From positions 2,480,001 through 2,544,000 of the forward strand of contig NZ_LR590469.1 in assembly GCF_901472495.1 (NCBI RefSeq): a stretch of 64,000 bases of DNA, written 5' to 3'. Both the position numbers and the translations under genes were made by a program. Below are positions 26,615 through 35,942 of this stretch, piece after piece. Source of the stretch: Yersinia enterocolitica subsp. enterocolitica (GTDB lineage: Bacteria; Pseudomonadota; Gammaproteobacteria; Enterobacterales; Enterobacteriaceae). How positions within the stretch are numbered: position 1 is the stretch's first letter; each line of letters starts with the position of its first letter. The notes beneath the pieces were generated by a model. It had not been told where the DNA came from, did not search any database, and worked only from the letters and a program-made list of their open reading frames with translations.

Positions 26615-26646
26615 GAAACTAGGGTCTATTCATTAGTGCCATGATT

Positions 26647-26685
26647 GAAAAGGCTCAGAGCAATGCCGTCACACACCTCTGAGCC
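26647..26685 (-). terminator. Terminator of speF-potE
   Basis: GGCTCAGAG (26652-26660) pairs with CTCTGAGCC (26677-26685). On the minus strand it is followed by TTTTC. It lies 40 bases after the potE stop. Confidence 0.8.
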
Positions 26686-26725
26686 AGGTTTTATCCACTA
26701 AATTGCAGCAGGTTATCTGCCAGCG

Positions 26726-28045
26726 TTACATTTTTTTATCTTGAATTTCAAAGCGCGGTGAAACAAAACCATAGAGTGTCCACCCCAGGAAAGTCACGAT
26801 AGCGCCATACATCATGGCTTCTTCATCGGATGAATACAGGGCATAGAAGCTATATAGAGCACCAATTAGTGCAATGATATTGGCTATCCGAGCCTTGGAC
26901 GGATCTACCTTAGCCACTTTCTGAATAATAATCAGCGCCGCCATCGACAAGATATAAGGAATAATATTGGTAACCACCGCCAGATTAACCAGTACGTTAA
27001 ACTGCTTATTCAGTGAAGGGCTAATGGTCATCAAAGACAGCACTGTCTGAATAACCACAATAACGAGCATGCCTTTGATGGGCGCTTCTGCTTTACTGAT
27101 TTTGGAGAAGATTTTCGGGAAATAACCTTCATCGGCGGAGGATTTAAACACTTGGGCAATAGTAAACTGCCAGCCTAGCAAGGAACCACAGCAAGACATC
27201 ACCATCAGCGCCATGATAATTTTACCCACGGTAGGGTCAAACATCTGGGCGAAGGCTAAACCAAAAGGTGCGGTAGAATTCGCTAAATCCATATTCGGCA
27301 CAATGCCGGCAATCACGTTGGTTGAAACGATGTAAATCACCGCCGTCCCCAGCGTTCCGCCCAGCACCGCAATAGGGACGTTTTTCTCCGGATTTTCTAC
27401 CACATCAGTGTTGGCGCAAGCTGACTCCAGCCCCAAAAACGCCCACAATGTCATGGCAATAGAAGCTCCTATTGCTTCAAATGTCGGCACATGATGGGGG
27501 TTCCAGGACTCGACATACAGGGTCGGGCTAAACCAGAACCAGCCAATGACGGACAAACCCACCACTGGGATGATAACCCCCCAGACGGTAATTTCACTGA
27601 TCTTACCGGTAATGCGTGCACCACCGAAGTTGGCAACAGTACACAACCACAGCACACCAATCGTTGCCAGACAGATCCCCAACGGGCTCAGCTCAGCACC
27701 AATCAACTCGGTACCGTAGCCCACCGCCGAGATAGCAATAGCCACGTTAGCAATCAATAACGACACACCATAGGTATAGTTGGCCATAAAGTTGCCAGAC
27801 TTACCGAAAGCATATTCCGCATAACCGCCCATGCCGCCCGACTTATGGCTAAACATCCCGCATTTGGCGAATGCATAGGCCAGCGCCATCGACCCCACAG
27901 CGGTCACTAACCACGAAACGATAGAGATAGTGCCAACTTCCGCCAGTTTGGTTGGCAGCATGATGATCCCTGACCCCATCATATTCACCGCAGTCAAAAT
28001 GGTGAGCTGAACAACACCCATTTTGTTCGATTTAGACGCACTCAT
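26726..28045 (-). CDS. potE: Putrescine-ornithine antiporter
   Basis: An inner-membrane APC-family transporter with twelve predicted membrane segments, 439 residues, the same length as E. coli PotE. It exchanges external ornithine for internal putrescine when coupled with SpeF, which consumes a cytoplasmic proton and counters acid. It starts 'MSASKSNKMGVVQLTILTAV'; 'NMMGSGIIMLPTKLAEVGT', 'LWAFLGLESACANTDVVENP' and 'SCCGSLLGWQFTIAQVFKSS' are almost identical to E. coli PotE. A GAAAGGATA ribosome site supports the ATG at 28045. It lies 122 bases after speF and shares its transcript. Confidence 0.96.
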   Translation of the reverse strand: MSASKSNKMGVVQLTILTAVNMMGSGIIMLPTKLAEVGTISIVSWLVTAVGSMALAYAFAKCGMFSHKSGGMGGYAEYAFGKSGNFMANYTYGVSLLIANVAIAISAVGYGTELIGAELSPLGICLATIGVLWLCTVANFGGARITGKISEITVWGVIIPVVGLSVIGWFWFSPTLYVESWNPHHVPTFEAIGASIAMTLWAFLGLESACANTDVVENPEKNVPIAVLGGTLGTAVIYIVSTNVIAGIVPNMDLANSTAPFGLAFAQMFDPTVGKIIMALMVMSCCGSLLGWQFTIAQVFKSSADEGYFPKIFSKISKAEAPIKGMLVIVVIQTVLSLMTISPSLNKQFNVLVNLAVVTNIIPYILSMAALIIIQKVAKVDPSKARIANIIALIGALYSFYALYSSDEEAMMYGAIVTFLGWTLYGFVSPRFEIQDKKM

Positions 28046-28166
28046 TATCCTTTCTCTCTGTAAAAATTGAGAAAGCGGAGAGCATGGCTGGAGCACGACG
28101 ATAAAGCCACGCCTCCGCAGTTTTGGTTATAAAATAATCAATTTGGCTCAATACGTAACCAACCAC

Positions 28167-30329
28167 TTATGGTTTGATGACATAGCCATAAGCACGTTTA
28201 CGGCCATCGGCATCTTGCTGGATGTAGACCCCTTGTAGCTCAGGCGCAAAGCCCGGTAACAGGTTAATGCCCTCTTCCAACGCCAGGAAGTAACGCTGTA
28301 CTGAACCACCCCATACTTCACCGGGAACGACACACAGAATGCCGGGTGGATAAGGCAGCGCACCCTCGGCGGCGATACGGCCTTCTATCTGATCCAATGC
28401 CACCAACTCGATATTGCCACGGACAAACTCGATATGTGCTTGTTGCGGATTCATCACTGCTTTCGGGAAATGCGCCTTACGGAACATCTCTTTCTGCAAC
28501 TCTTTCACATTGTGGCTGACATACAGATCATGCATTTCCTGACACAGCTGGCGGATGGAGTAACCCTGATAACGCGCTTCGTTAGCCTGATAAATTGATG
28601 GTAACACTTCAGCTAACGGCGCATCTTGTTCTAACAGGCGCTCAAAACGCGCAATTTGAGCAACAAGATGCTGCATCTTGGCCATATCTTCCGCTGGGGT
28701 CAGCAGGAACAGAATCGAGTTAAGATCGCATTTTTCTGGCACGATGCCATTTTCACGCAAGAAGTTCGCCAGAATGGTGGCCGGAACACCAAACGTCTCA
28801 TACTCGCCGGTCTGCACATTGATACCTGGTGTGGTCAGCATCAGTTTGCATGGGTCGACAAAATATTGATGTTCAGCGTAGCCCGCAAAGGAGTGCCAAC
28901 GTTCCCCCGGAACAAAGGCAAAGAAGCGCAGATCATTGGCCATTTGGCCGGTATCGAACTCCTCCCACCGACGGCCATCAATAGTTTCCGGCACGAACGG
29001 GCGAATGTGTTGGCATAGCTTCAGCAACTGTTTACGGGTTTCGATCCCCAGCTTGACGCAGTCCATCCACATGCGCTTACCGCTTTCACCTTCATGCATT
29101 CTGGCATTCACATCCAGCGCAGCAAATAGCGGATAGAATGGGCTGGTTGAGGCCTGCATCATAAACGCGTTATTCATTCGTTTATGATTCACATAGCGCG
29201 CCTGCCCTTTGATATGCTTATCTTTTTTGTGGATTTGAGAAGTCTGAGAGAAACCAGCCTGCTGCTTGTGGACAGATTGAGTCACCAGAATACCCGGATC
29301 GTTTTCATTCAATTCCAGCAGCAGTGGAGAACAATCTTTCATCATTGGGATGAACTGTTCGTAACCCACCCATGCAGAGTCAAACAGAATGTAGTCACAC
29401 AGATGACCAATCTTATCCACCACTTGACGAGCGTTATAAATCGTACCGTCATAGGTGCCTAACTGAATCACAGCCAACCGGAATGGTCGTTGATCTGCGG
29501 CCCGCGCTGGTGCCACTTCGCGAATTAAATTGCGCAGATATTTCTCTTCAAAGCAGTGCGAATCGATGCCACCGATAAAACCAAATGGGTTACGCGCGGT
29601 TTCCAAATATACCGGGGTCGCCCCAGCCTGAATTAATGCACCATGATGGACAGACTTATGGTTATTACGATCAAAAAGAACTAAATCACCTGGGGTCAAT
29701 AAAGCGTGTAGTGCCACTTTATTTGAAGAGGAGGTTCCATTCAGAACAAAGTAGGTTTTATCGGCATTAAAGACTTTTGCCGCGTGTTGCTGTGCCGCAC
29801 AAGGAGCCCCTTCATGAATGAGCAGGTCACCCATAGAAACGTCAGCATTGCATAAATCGGAACGGAATAAGGTCTCACCAAAATAATCAAAGAATTGACG
29901 GCCAGCCGGATGGCGGCGGAAGAATTGCCCGCCCTGATGCCCTGGGCAGTCGAACGCGGCATTCCCCTGCTGCACATATTCTACTAAGCTGCCGAAAAAT
30001 GGCGGCAGGACTTCTTTTTCATATTTGGTTGCGGCGGCTTCCAGTTGTTTACCATAAAAATCATTATTGCCATCATCCAGTTCAAACACACTGGTCACTC
30101 GCGGTAAGATTTCAGCGGGTAACTCTTCTTGGTGGCAAACGGCAACGAATATCGGCAGGCCAAAACCGGTTTGTTCTATCCTATCGAGTAGACCCGTCAC
30201 TGCGTCATCTACGGAAATAACGACGGCGGAGATATCAGTGAAATTTGTATCATGAATATCAACAATTTCACGTCCAGTGGTAAAGCAATTTGATGTATTG
30301 GCACTGACCGCAACTTTTAATTTTTCCAT
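28167..30329 (-). CDS. speF: Inducible ornithine decarboxylase
   Basis: A PLP-dependent fold-I decarboxylase converting ornithine to putrescine and CO2, 720 residues. PLP lysine lies in 'TQSVHKQQAGFSQ', and the C-terminal 'EGRIAAEGALPYPPGILCVV' is present. It is assigned to speF, not speC, because potE follows it and a SpeFL-type leader gene precedes it. It parallels SpeC over its whole length; differences concentrate in the N-terminal wing domain. With PotE it forms the acid-induced ornithine system. Expression is probably controlled by the leader peptide at 30639-30743. Confidence 0.95.
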   Translation of the reverse strand: MEKLKVAVSANTSNCFTTGREIVDIHDTNFTDISAVVISVDDAVTGLLDRIEQTGFGLPIFVAVCHQEELPAEILPRVTSVFELDDGNNDFYGKQLEAAATKYEKEVLPPFFGSLVEYVQQGNAAFDCPGHQGGQFFRRHPAGRQFFDYFGETLFRSDLCNADVSMGDLLIHEGAPCAAQQHAAKVFNADKTYFVLNGTSSSNKVALHALLTPGDLVLFDRNNHKSVHHGALIQAGATPVYLETARNPFGFIGGIDSHCFEEKYLRNLIREVAPARAADQRPFRLAVIQLGTYDGTIYNARQVVDKIGHLCDYILFDSAWVGYEQFIPMMKDCSPLLLELNENDPGILVTQSVHKQQAGFSQTSQIHKKDKHIKGQARYVNHKRMNNAFMMQASTSPFYPLFAALDVNARMHEGESGKRMWMDCVKLGIETRKQLLKLCQHIRPFVPETIDGRRWEEFDTGQMANDLRFFAFVPGERWHSFAGYAEHQYFVDPCKLMLTTPGINVQTGEYETFGVPATILANFLRENGIVPEKCDLNSILFLLTPAEDMAKMQHLVAQIARFERLLEQDAPLAEVLPSIYQANEARYQGYSIRQLCQEMHDLYVSHNVKELQKEMFRKAHFPKAVMNPQQAHIEFVRGNIELVALDQIEGRIAAEGALPYPPGILCVVPGEVWGGSVQRYFLALEEGINLLPGFAPELQGVYIQQDADGRKRAYGYVIKP

Positions 30330-30638
30330 ATTACCTATCTCTTCATTTATCTATAGCTAAGCATGATCACAGAATTAATTTCCATTAATTCTGAAAGCAA
30401 GGCACGGCTACCCGTAATAATTCAACTTACTGAATTATTGAAACGGAAATAACGAATGTCAGGTGACATAGAGCACCGAATATGGTGTCAAAATATTGTG
30501 AAAAGCCAAGACTGCTGATCATTCTGAAAAATTAGAGATAGCACAATCATGAAGACTCAGTGACTGAGTACCCAAACACAATGAATTCAGAATAAAGAAT
30601 GACGGTCCACAACAAGAGATACCATTGAAGAAGAAAAA
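30330..30638 (-). promoter_or_regulatory. speF leader region after speFL
   Basis: About 310 bases between the leader peptide stop and the speF start, about the spacing known in Salmonella and E. coli. There, ornithine-dependent stalling on SpeFL exposes or blocks Rho access in this stretch. The sequence is AT-rich with few strong hairpins, in line with Rho-dependent control. An additional short frame starting MSPDIRYFRF lies at about 30424-30471 and is not supported as a gene. Confidence 0.55.
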
Positions 30639-30743
30639 TTATCTGGCGTTAAACAGATGGAAATCAAAACAACTACGATGCGATAGCATCACAAGATGGG
30701 TTACACACTGGATATGTGACCAAAATCTATTATTGTATTTCAT
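30639..30743 (-). CDS. speFL: SpeFL-type ornithine-sensing leader peptide
   Basis: A 34-codon gene read on the minus strand, starting ATG at 30743 after AGGAAATAGGCA. The C-terminus reads 'SCFDFHLFNAR' and the middle 'HIQCVTHLVMLSHR', which align without gaps to E. coli/Salmonella SpeFL ('HIRRTTHIM..AHR' and 'SFDFHFFNAR'); the length of 34 is identical. SpeFL is a nascent peptide that binds ornithine in the ribosome exit tunnel, stalls translation at its end and relieves premature termination of speF-potE. The identification is from sequence pattern and location; no assay or search was made. Confidence 0.88.
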   Translation of the reverse strand: MKYNNRFWSHIQCVTHLVMLSHRSCFDFHLFNAR

Positions 30744-31073
30744 TGCCTATTTCCTCATACCTCTAACATTGCGGAAATCAGGGTTATTATCGCGCTTAGA
30801 CAGACCTAATTTGAATGCCTGACACCAATATTATCTACCCCATTGATAGAAATTCAAGCTTATTTGGCATGAAAATCACTCATAACAATGACGATGCTAA
30901 AAATATATTACCGTGCATATGTTAGAAAAAATAAGTATACGTTGCGGTGTGATTTCCATATTAATATAAGCCGTTAATTGTTATTAACCCCATTACAATA
31001 TTTATCATTTCACTAACATAATAATATATTTCTGATTGTAATCGGTGTTCGATTCAATTAACGGCCTATTTAT
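30744..31073. other. Region between speFL and mdtP-like gene
   Basis: About 330 AT-rich bases that must hold the promoter of the speFL-speF-potE transcript (minus strand) and the 3' end of the efflux operon. No convincing coding sequence or terminator for mdtP was identified. Confidence 0.4.
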
Positions 31074-32594
31074 CTAATGCAACAGTGCCAACGATTCTGA
31101 AGTATTTGTCATTTTACCCATCACAAAAGCCAAATTAGCGGCCGCGACCAAAGATGCGGCATGGGCGTCAGTGCTCATTTGCTGTGCATTCAACAATCCA
31201 TTAGCAGCCTCGTTGGCGACCGTTATGGTGCCGACACCATTGCGATAAGACTCCAGTGCAGCGTCATAGGTAATAAACGAGGTTTTCACCAGCGTTAATG
31301 CCGCCTGATTAGCTTCAAGCGCAGAACGTAAAGTATCTGCTGCGACGACAATTTCGCGCACCGCCAATTCTTGTGTTTTCTTAAACCCTTCGGCAGCAAC
31401 CGCAGCTCGAGATTCCGCCTCTTTCACCCGCGCGGCACGTATTCCACCATCGTAAAGAGGAACACTGACACCGACTAAAATACTGGAAGATGAAGTTTGT
31501 GGACTAATACCCGGCAGGCCCTGGATATCAAAGTGTCCATCGCCACCGGCAACCGCCCCAGCCAGATAGACTTTCGGCAAGAAATCAGCTTCTGTTGCTT
31601 TGATACCCGCCTTCGCTGCCTCGACCGCCGCATAGCTGGCTAACACATCTGGCCGCTGGGAGAGAGCCAGTCGAATCATCTGTTCGGTTGGTGCGCTCAT
31701 CCCATCCGGTAAAGCACGATCTTCGGCATAAGCGACTTTAATATCCAATGAGGGAGAAACCCCCATTGCGCCCAATAATGCCTGATAAGCATCACGTTCA
31801 GTGCCCTTAGCCATCACACGACGTAACTCAGACTGCGCAACCTGCTGGCGTGCCAGAGCGACTTCAACTGTCGTCGCAACACCATTTTTGCGCCGTTCCT
31901 CAGCAGCATCTTGAATCTTTAGGCTATTTTTCAGTGTTTGTTCTGCTATCTGGCGCTGAGTTTGTGCAGCACCATATTGGAAATACGTGCGAGTAACATC
32001 ATAGATTAGCTTCTGGTGCATACCATTAAAGGTCACATTGGCGGCATAAGAAGTCTGTTTAGCGGCATCAAGCAACGCGCTGCGCTGACCAAAATCAAAA
32101 ATAAGCCACTGTAATGCCAAGGCAGGAACCACCGCACTCCCGCTGGTTTTCAAATCCTTTTCGTTGCCGATGGCATAAGGTAACGGCGTGGTCGTACGCT
32201 GATAACCACCAATCACACTGGCCGAAATTATGGGTAAAAATATCGCTTCCCCCATTCCGACCGCCAGCGCAGCCTGCCGTGCTTGTTGCCAGGCAATGCG
32301 GGTATCTGGATTTTGGCTCTGGGCGATATCAATCAATTCAGGTAACGAATAAGTATGCTCGCTTTTTAGGCTGGGAGGCGGTGCTAATTCCGCCACCAGC
32401 GGGTTCGCCGGCACAGAAAAGTTGCCGCTCTCTATAGGAGCATTTGCATCCGCCTTCCAGGGTTCAGTATAAGATGCAGGTGCAAGATCCAAGCTGTCTG
32501 TAGCACAACCGGCGACCAGCATGCTCAGACTCAATACCGAGCCAGTCAGACCTATTTTGGCTATCCGGGCCATCAATACAGCGTGCGTCATCAT
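31074..32594 (-). CDS. mdtP: Outer-membrane efflux lipoprotein, MdtP-like
   Basis: A TolC/OprM-family outer-membrane factor, 506 residues. The lipobox 'LVAGC' ends at Cys30 behind a hydrophobic signal. Two outer-membrane-efflux repeats follow, with long alpha-helical stretches such as 'EERRKNGVATTVEVALARQQV' (landmarks RRKNGVATT, ALARQQ) and 'SYRNGVGTITVANEA', the hairpin motif in each half. The ATG at 32594 starts one base after the FUSC-gene stop, so translation is coupled. Position as last gene after ytcA-, mdtN- and mdtO-like genes identifies the operon. Confidence 0.85.
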   Translation of the reverse strand: MMTHAVLMARIAKIGLTGSVLSLSMLVAGCATDSLDLAPASYTEPWKADANAPIESGNFSVPANPLVAELAPPPSLKSEHTYSLPELIDIAQSQNPDTRIAWQQARQAALAVGMGEAIFLPIISASVIGGYQRTTTPLPYAIGNEKDLKTSGSAVVPALALQWLIFDFGQRSALLDAAKQTSYAANVTFNGMHQKLIYDVTRTYFQYGAAQTQRQIAEQTLKNSLKIQDAAEERRKNGVATTVEVALARQQVAQSELRRVMAKGTERDAYQALLGAMGVSPSLDIKVAYAEDRALPDGMSAPTEQMIRLALSQRPDVLASYAAVEAAKAGIKATEADFLPKVYLAGAVAGGDGHFDIQGLPGISPQTSSSSILVGVSVPLYDGGIRAARVKEAESRAAVAAEGFKKTQELAVREIVVAADTLRSALEANQAALTLVKTSFITYDAALESYRNGVGTITVANEAANGLLNAQQMSTDAHAASLVAAANLAFVMGKMTNTSESLALLH

Positions 32595-32595
32595 G

Positions 32596-34500
32596 TCATC
32601 CAATTCCCAGAAGTTTCTCAAGCCACTTTATACGTTGTTGAATAGTCAGATCAATCGGCGATGCTCCCTGCCGTGATGATTCGCTATTCGCTCCTTGCTC
32701 ATCCGATAATGTCGCGGCACCGCTACCTGTCGAGAGGCGACGCAGTTGTGCCACATCAGAGGCCGACTTTTCCGTCGGTAGAAACAGCACCGGGCACAAC
32801 TTACCCATCTCTGCCAGTATGGCCTGTAAGCGCGCGCACTCTTCTCGCGAGGGGCGTAATTGTGCTGGTTCAAAGGGGATCAGCGCTAACTCTTCTTGCG
32901 CGCTGGTGATCTCCGCCTCGACCGTTGTCGCCTCTCTGAGTGCCGCAGGCCGGGCATCGGGCGCTAATGTGGCCAGGTTTGTCAGCCCTTTCAATGCATT
33001 ACGGATATGAATGTGCACCGCATCTGCAATCGCCACCGGCCACAGTCGGGTGAAAATCAAATACACCACCAGATTACCCAGCAAAATACCCAGCACCCTA
33101 TCCAGAGCTACGCCCAGATCGGTGCTCGGCCCGAAGCCTTGCAATACCGTCAGCAAGAAAGCCAGCCCAACCTGTACACCGGCATAAGCAATACGTTCAC
33201 TGCCACATGACACCCAAGCGGCCAAGAGAATGCAACCAAATACCAACGCCATCAATTGCCCGATATCGTTCATGTGGGGAATGATGAAGATAATCGACAG
33301 CACTCCCATCAATGCCCCGATCAAACAACCAATAATCCGCAAGACTAGCTTATGCACCGTTTCACCGGTGGTGCCCAATGCAGCAACATAACAAGTGATC
33401 ATGGCGGTATGAATGTCCTGCCAATCCAGCGCGGTGTAAATCAGATAACAAATCAGCGCCGCAGCGGTAGTTTTCAGAGCGAACTGCTGATGAACAGGAT
33501 TGGTTAGGGCGTCTGCGGCAAAGAAGGTGGATTTCGGGGCATTCAGGTCTTGCCCAATATTGGCAGTTGCCAGTGCTGTCAGCGCGTTTCTGATTTCATT
33601 GATTTCATCGCTGGGATCGTCAATGGTGAAGTGAGGGGTAAGCGCAAGATTGCCAGCAGCAATCGCCTGCGCCGCGTCACCACAGTAAGCCGCCAGCTCA
33701 AGGCGCGCATTCTCCGCTGAAGTCGCAGGTAAAGCCGAAGTCGCCAACAGTAACCGGTAACTGCTTTTTACTGCACTTTCAAGCCAGGCCGCTTCAGCCG
33801 ATGGCCGCAGATGAAAAATACGCACAAAAAGCGCCCGTTGCTGATGCTCATTTTGCCCTTCTTGCAGCAGTTCCTTAACCCTATCCATTGTGGCAGCATC
33901 AGGTTGACGCAATGCCTCGGCCACCGCCAATAATCGCTCAGATAGGCTGTCGCGCAATAAGCGCTGTGGCATCCGGCCAAAGAAAAGGTTAAAAACAATC
34001 AACAGCAACATTGGGGAAACAGCCATTAGCCAGGCATACAGCAGCCCCCGCGTAGCCACTTCCCCCATGGGGATATTGCTCAGTAACGTCATGACAAAAG
34101 CAATCACCAGCGCAATAATACTGCCGACCGGGCCGAGCTTACTGGCAGATCCGAGATAGAGAAAGAGAAACGAACTGACAATCAAGGCAGCCATGCGCAG
34201 TGGCGCGGCTTCTAGAGTGAAGTGGATAAGTAGAAATACCAAGCCGACAACCAGCGACACCAATATGGTGATCGCAACCGCCATCACCATGCTCTCGACG
34301 CCATCAGGTTTCATCACGAAAATAATGAGATAACAGCTAATCGCGGATTCTGGAATGCCATATATCATGGCAATCATCGCCATCAATGCACAGAGCGCAG
34401 CAACACGCCACGCCTGAGCCACCCTGCCAGGGAAATAGGCTAAATCAACTTTTGCCTGACGGATTATGCCGCCAAGCGTACCGTCAGCAACCCTCGTCAT
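32596..34500 (-). CDS. mdtO: FUSC-family inner-membrane efflux protein, MdtO-like
   Basis: An aromatic-acid-exporter type (FUSC) membrane protein, 634 residues, with two blocks of about five or six membrane segments (residues about 30-175 and 350-490) and cytoplasmic segments between and after them. 'AMITCYVAALGTTGETVHKLVLR' (landmarks TCYVAALGTTGET) matches the MdtO/YjcQ pattern. It is the energised or channel component of the MdtNOP system, which in E. coli affects resistance to puromycin-like and acriflavine-like compounds. It overlaps the mdtN-like gene by 17 bases. Confidence 0.85.
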   Translation of the reverse strand: MTRVADGTLGGIIRQAKVDLAYFPGRVAQAWRVAALCALMAMIAMIYGIPESAISCYLIIFVMKPDGVESMVMAVAITILVSLVVGLVFLLIHFTLEAAPLRMAALIVSSFLFLYLGSASKLGPVGSIIALVIAFVMTLLSNIPMGEVATRGLLYAWLMAVSPMLLLIVFNLFFGRMPQRLLRDSLSERLLAVAEALRQPDAATMDRVKELLQEGQNEHQQRALFVRIFHLRPSAEAAWLESAVKSSYRLLLATSALPATSAENARLELAAYCGDAAQAIAAGNLALTPHFTIDDPSDEINEIRNALTALATANIGQDLNAPKSTFFAADALTNPVHQQFALKTTAAALICYLIYTALDWQDIHTAMITCYVAALGTTGETVHKLVLRIIGCLIGALMGVLSIIFIIPHMNDIGQLMALVFGCILLAAWVSCGSERIAYAGVQVGLAFLLTVLQGFGPSTDLGVALDRVLGILLGNLVVYLIFTRLWPVAIADAVHIHIRNALKGLTNLATLAPDARPAALREATTVEAEITSAQEELALIPFEPAQLRPSREECARLQAILAEMGKLCPVLFLPTEKSASDVAQLRRLSTGSGAATLSDEQGANSESSRQGASPIDLTIQQRIKWLEKLLGIG

Positions 34501-35542
34501 TTCGCACGATAACCACAGCAGTCGCCCCGATTCGCATCAAGTCCTCCGGCGGTTTTTCCAGACTAATTCTGACAGGGAAACGCTGAACAACACGCACCCA
34601 ATTCAATGACTTCGGCACATAAGGCAGGCCACGTGGGATATTCAACATATCTTCAGAGCTTACGCCCCAGCCAATCCCCTCGACGCGCCCCTGAATCGCA
34701 CGCTGTCTGTCCGCCATAACATAGACGGTGGCGCAATCACCCACCTTGATATGCTTCAACTCCGTTTCGCGGAAAAATGCCGAAGCATGCCAGTGTTCGG
34801 TATTAATAAGTGTGAAAATAGCTTGGTCCGGGACGACAAACTCCCCGGCAGAGACAGTCAACCCGACAACCCGGCCATCATGAGGCGCGCGGATTTGCGT
34901 ATTCGCCAGTTCCCGTTCAGCAATAGCAAGTGCCGCGCGGCGCGCCACCACCAGCGCTTCCGAAGCGGCGGTGCTGCTGACCAATGCCTCAGCGGCAAAT
35001 GACTGTTTTAATGCCTGTTTTAGGCTAACTTCAGCATCATGTTTCGCCGTCGCTGCGTCATCTACCTGCTGGGCGGTAACATAGCCTTTGGGGAGTAGCG
35101 GTTGTAAGCGAGCCAACGTCTGAGTAGCTAATTTAAGATTGGCTTGCGCCCGAACAATCTGTTCATTGGTAATTGCCGCATTGGATTGCTCTGCGACCAC
35201 GGTGCGTTGCTGGGTATCGCGCGCAGCTTCTGCCATTTTCAACTCAGCCTGCGCTTGCTCGACTTGCAAACGGTAGAGATCCGGCTCAATGGAAAACAAC
35301 AAATCACCACGCCGGACTTTGCTGTTTTCCTCAACATTAATGGAGATAATACGGCCCGGAACCGAGCTGGCAATATGCACCACGCTAGCCCCGAGTTCCG
35401 CATCCTCAGACAATGGATTCAATGTGGTCTGCCGCACCGATAACCACCCTGAAATCACTGCTGCAACAACAATAACGCCAGCAACAATGAGTGCCAGTCG
35501 CCGCTTATGCCCACTCCCTTGTAGTTTATTCATATTCATCAT
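34484..35542 (-). CDS. mdtN: HlyD-family membrane fusion protein, MdtN-like
   Basis: A periplasmic adaptor, 352 residues, with a membrane anchor at residues 15-36 ('LALIVAGVIVVAAVISGWL'). It also has a biotinyl-lipoyl-like half-motif 'VVHIASSVPGRIISINVEENSKV', a long helical hairpin (about 90-205), the second lipoyl half 'TQIRAPHDGRVVGLTVSAGEFV' (landmarks IRAPHDGRV) and a beta-barrel domain. It links the FUSC protein with the outer-membrane factor. The ATG at 35542 directly abuts the stop of the ytcA-like gene. Confidence 0.87.
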   Translation of the reverse strand: MMNMNKLQGSGHKRRLALIVAGVIVVAAVISGWLSVRQTTLNPLSEDAELGASVVHIASSVPGRIISINVEENSKVRRGDLLFSIEPDLYRLQVEQAQAELKMAEAARDTQQRTVVAEQSNAAITNEQIVRAQANLKLATQTLARLQPLLPKGYVTAQQVDDAATAKHDAEVSLKQALKQSFAAEALVSSTAASEALVVARRAALAIAERELANTQIRAPHDGRVVGLTVSAGEFVVPDQAIFTLINTEHWHASAFFRETELKHIKVGDCATVYVMADRQRAIQGRVEGIGWGVSSEDMLNIPRGLPYVPKSLNWVRVVQRFPVRISLEKPPEDLMRIGATAVVIVRNDEGC

Positions 35543-35878
35543 TCATCGCGTAAACAGTAGTAGGGAACAGATAAATGCCACAGCAAGCGCCAGGCAGACA
35601 TACACCAACAGCCGCCATGGCAGCACCTCATCAATACCAACGCGAATAAACAGAACACGAGCAATCACCGCAGTGATTATCCCGATAAAGGCGCAAGCCA
35701 TCCAGGAAGGAAAATAGGACCCCACTAGCGAAAATGAGGGAGCCTCAGCACCGGAGCAACCACTCAGGGTGATAGCCGATAACAGAACCCACGGCCCACG
35801 CCATCGCTTCTGTTTCGCACCGCTTAAAAGCATAAAGAAAAACCACAGCTGCTTCCTAAGGGAAGTCATATTATTCAT
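35543..35878 (-). CDS. ytcA: YtcA-like small membrane lipoprotein
   Basis: A 111-residue protein. The lipobox 'TLSGC' places Cys at residue 41, unusually far from this start; an in-frame ATG at codon 16 (35833) may be the real one. After the lipobox come 'FSLVGSYFPSWMACAFIG' and a second hydrophobic segment at the end, like E. coli YtcA ('PVIGAYYPGWFFCAI'). In E. coli ytcA is the first gene of ytcA-mdtNOP, the same order as here. Function is unknown; it probably supports the efflux complex. Confidence 0.8.
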   Translation of the reverse strand: MNNMTSLRKQLWFFFMLLSGAKQKRWRGPWVLLSAITLSGCSGAEAPSFSLVGSYFPSWMACAFIGIITAVIARVLFIRVGIDEVLPWRLLVYVCLALAVAFICSLLLFTR

Positions 35879-35942
35879 TGAACAACCTCAATTAACTGGC
35901 GCTACCCTAACAGAAGTCAGGGTTTGTCATCATAAAAAACCG

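Noticed and set aside
18131..26640. Search for a second attachment site (copy of the tRNA-Phe 3' end) closing the island
   Set aside because: No direct repeat of the tRNA 3' sequence was found by eye downstream, so no att site was annotated.
30424..30471. Second possible leader peptide starting MSPDIRYFRF
   Set aside because: It resembles neither SpeFL nor another leader and has no good ribosome-binding site; the frame at 30639-30743 explains the regulation better.
30625..30822. Plus-strand frame upstream of speF
   Set aside because: It is antisense to the speFL leader, whose sequence is clearly conserved; the plus frame shows no family features.
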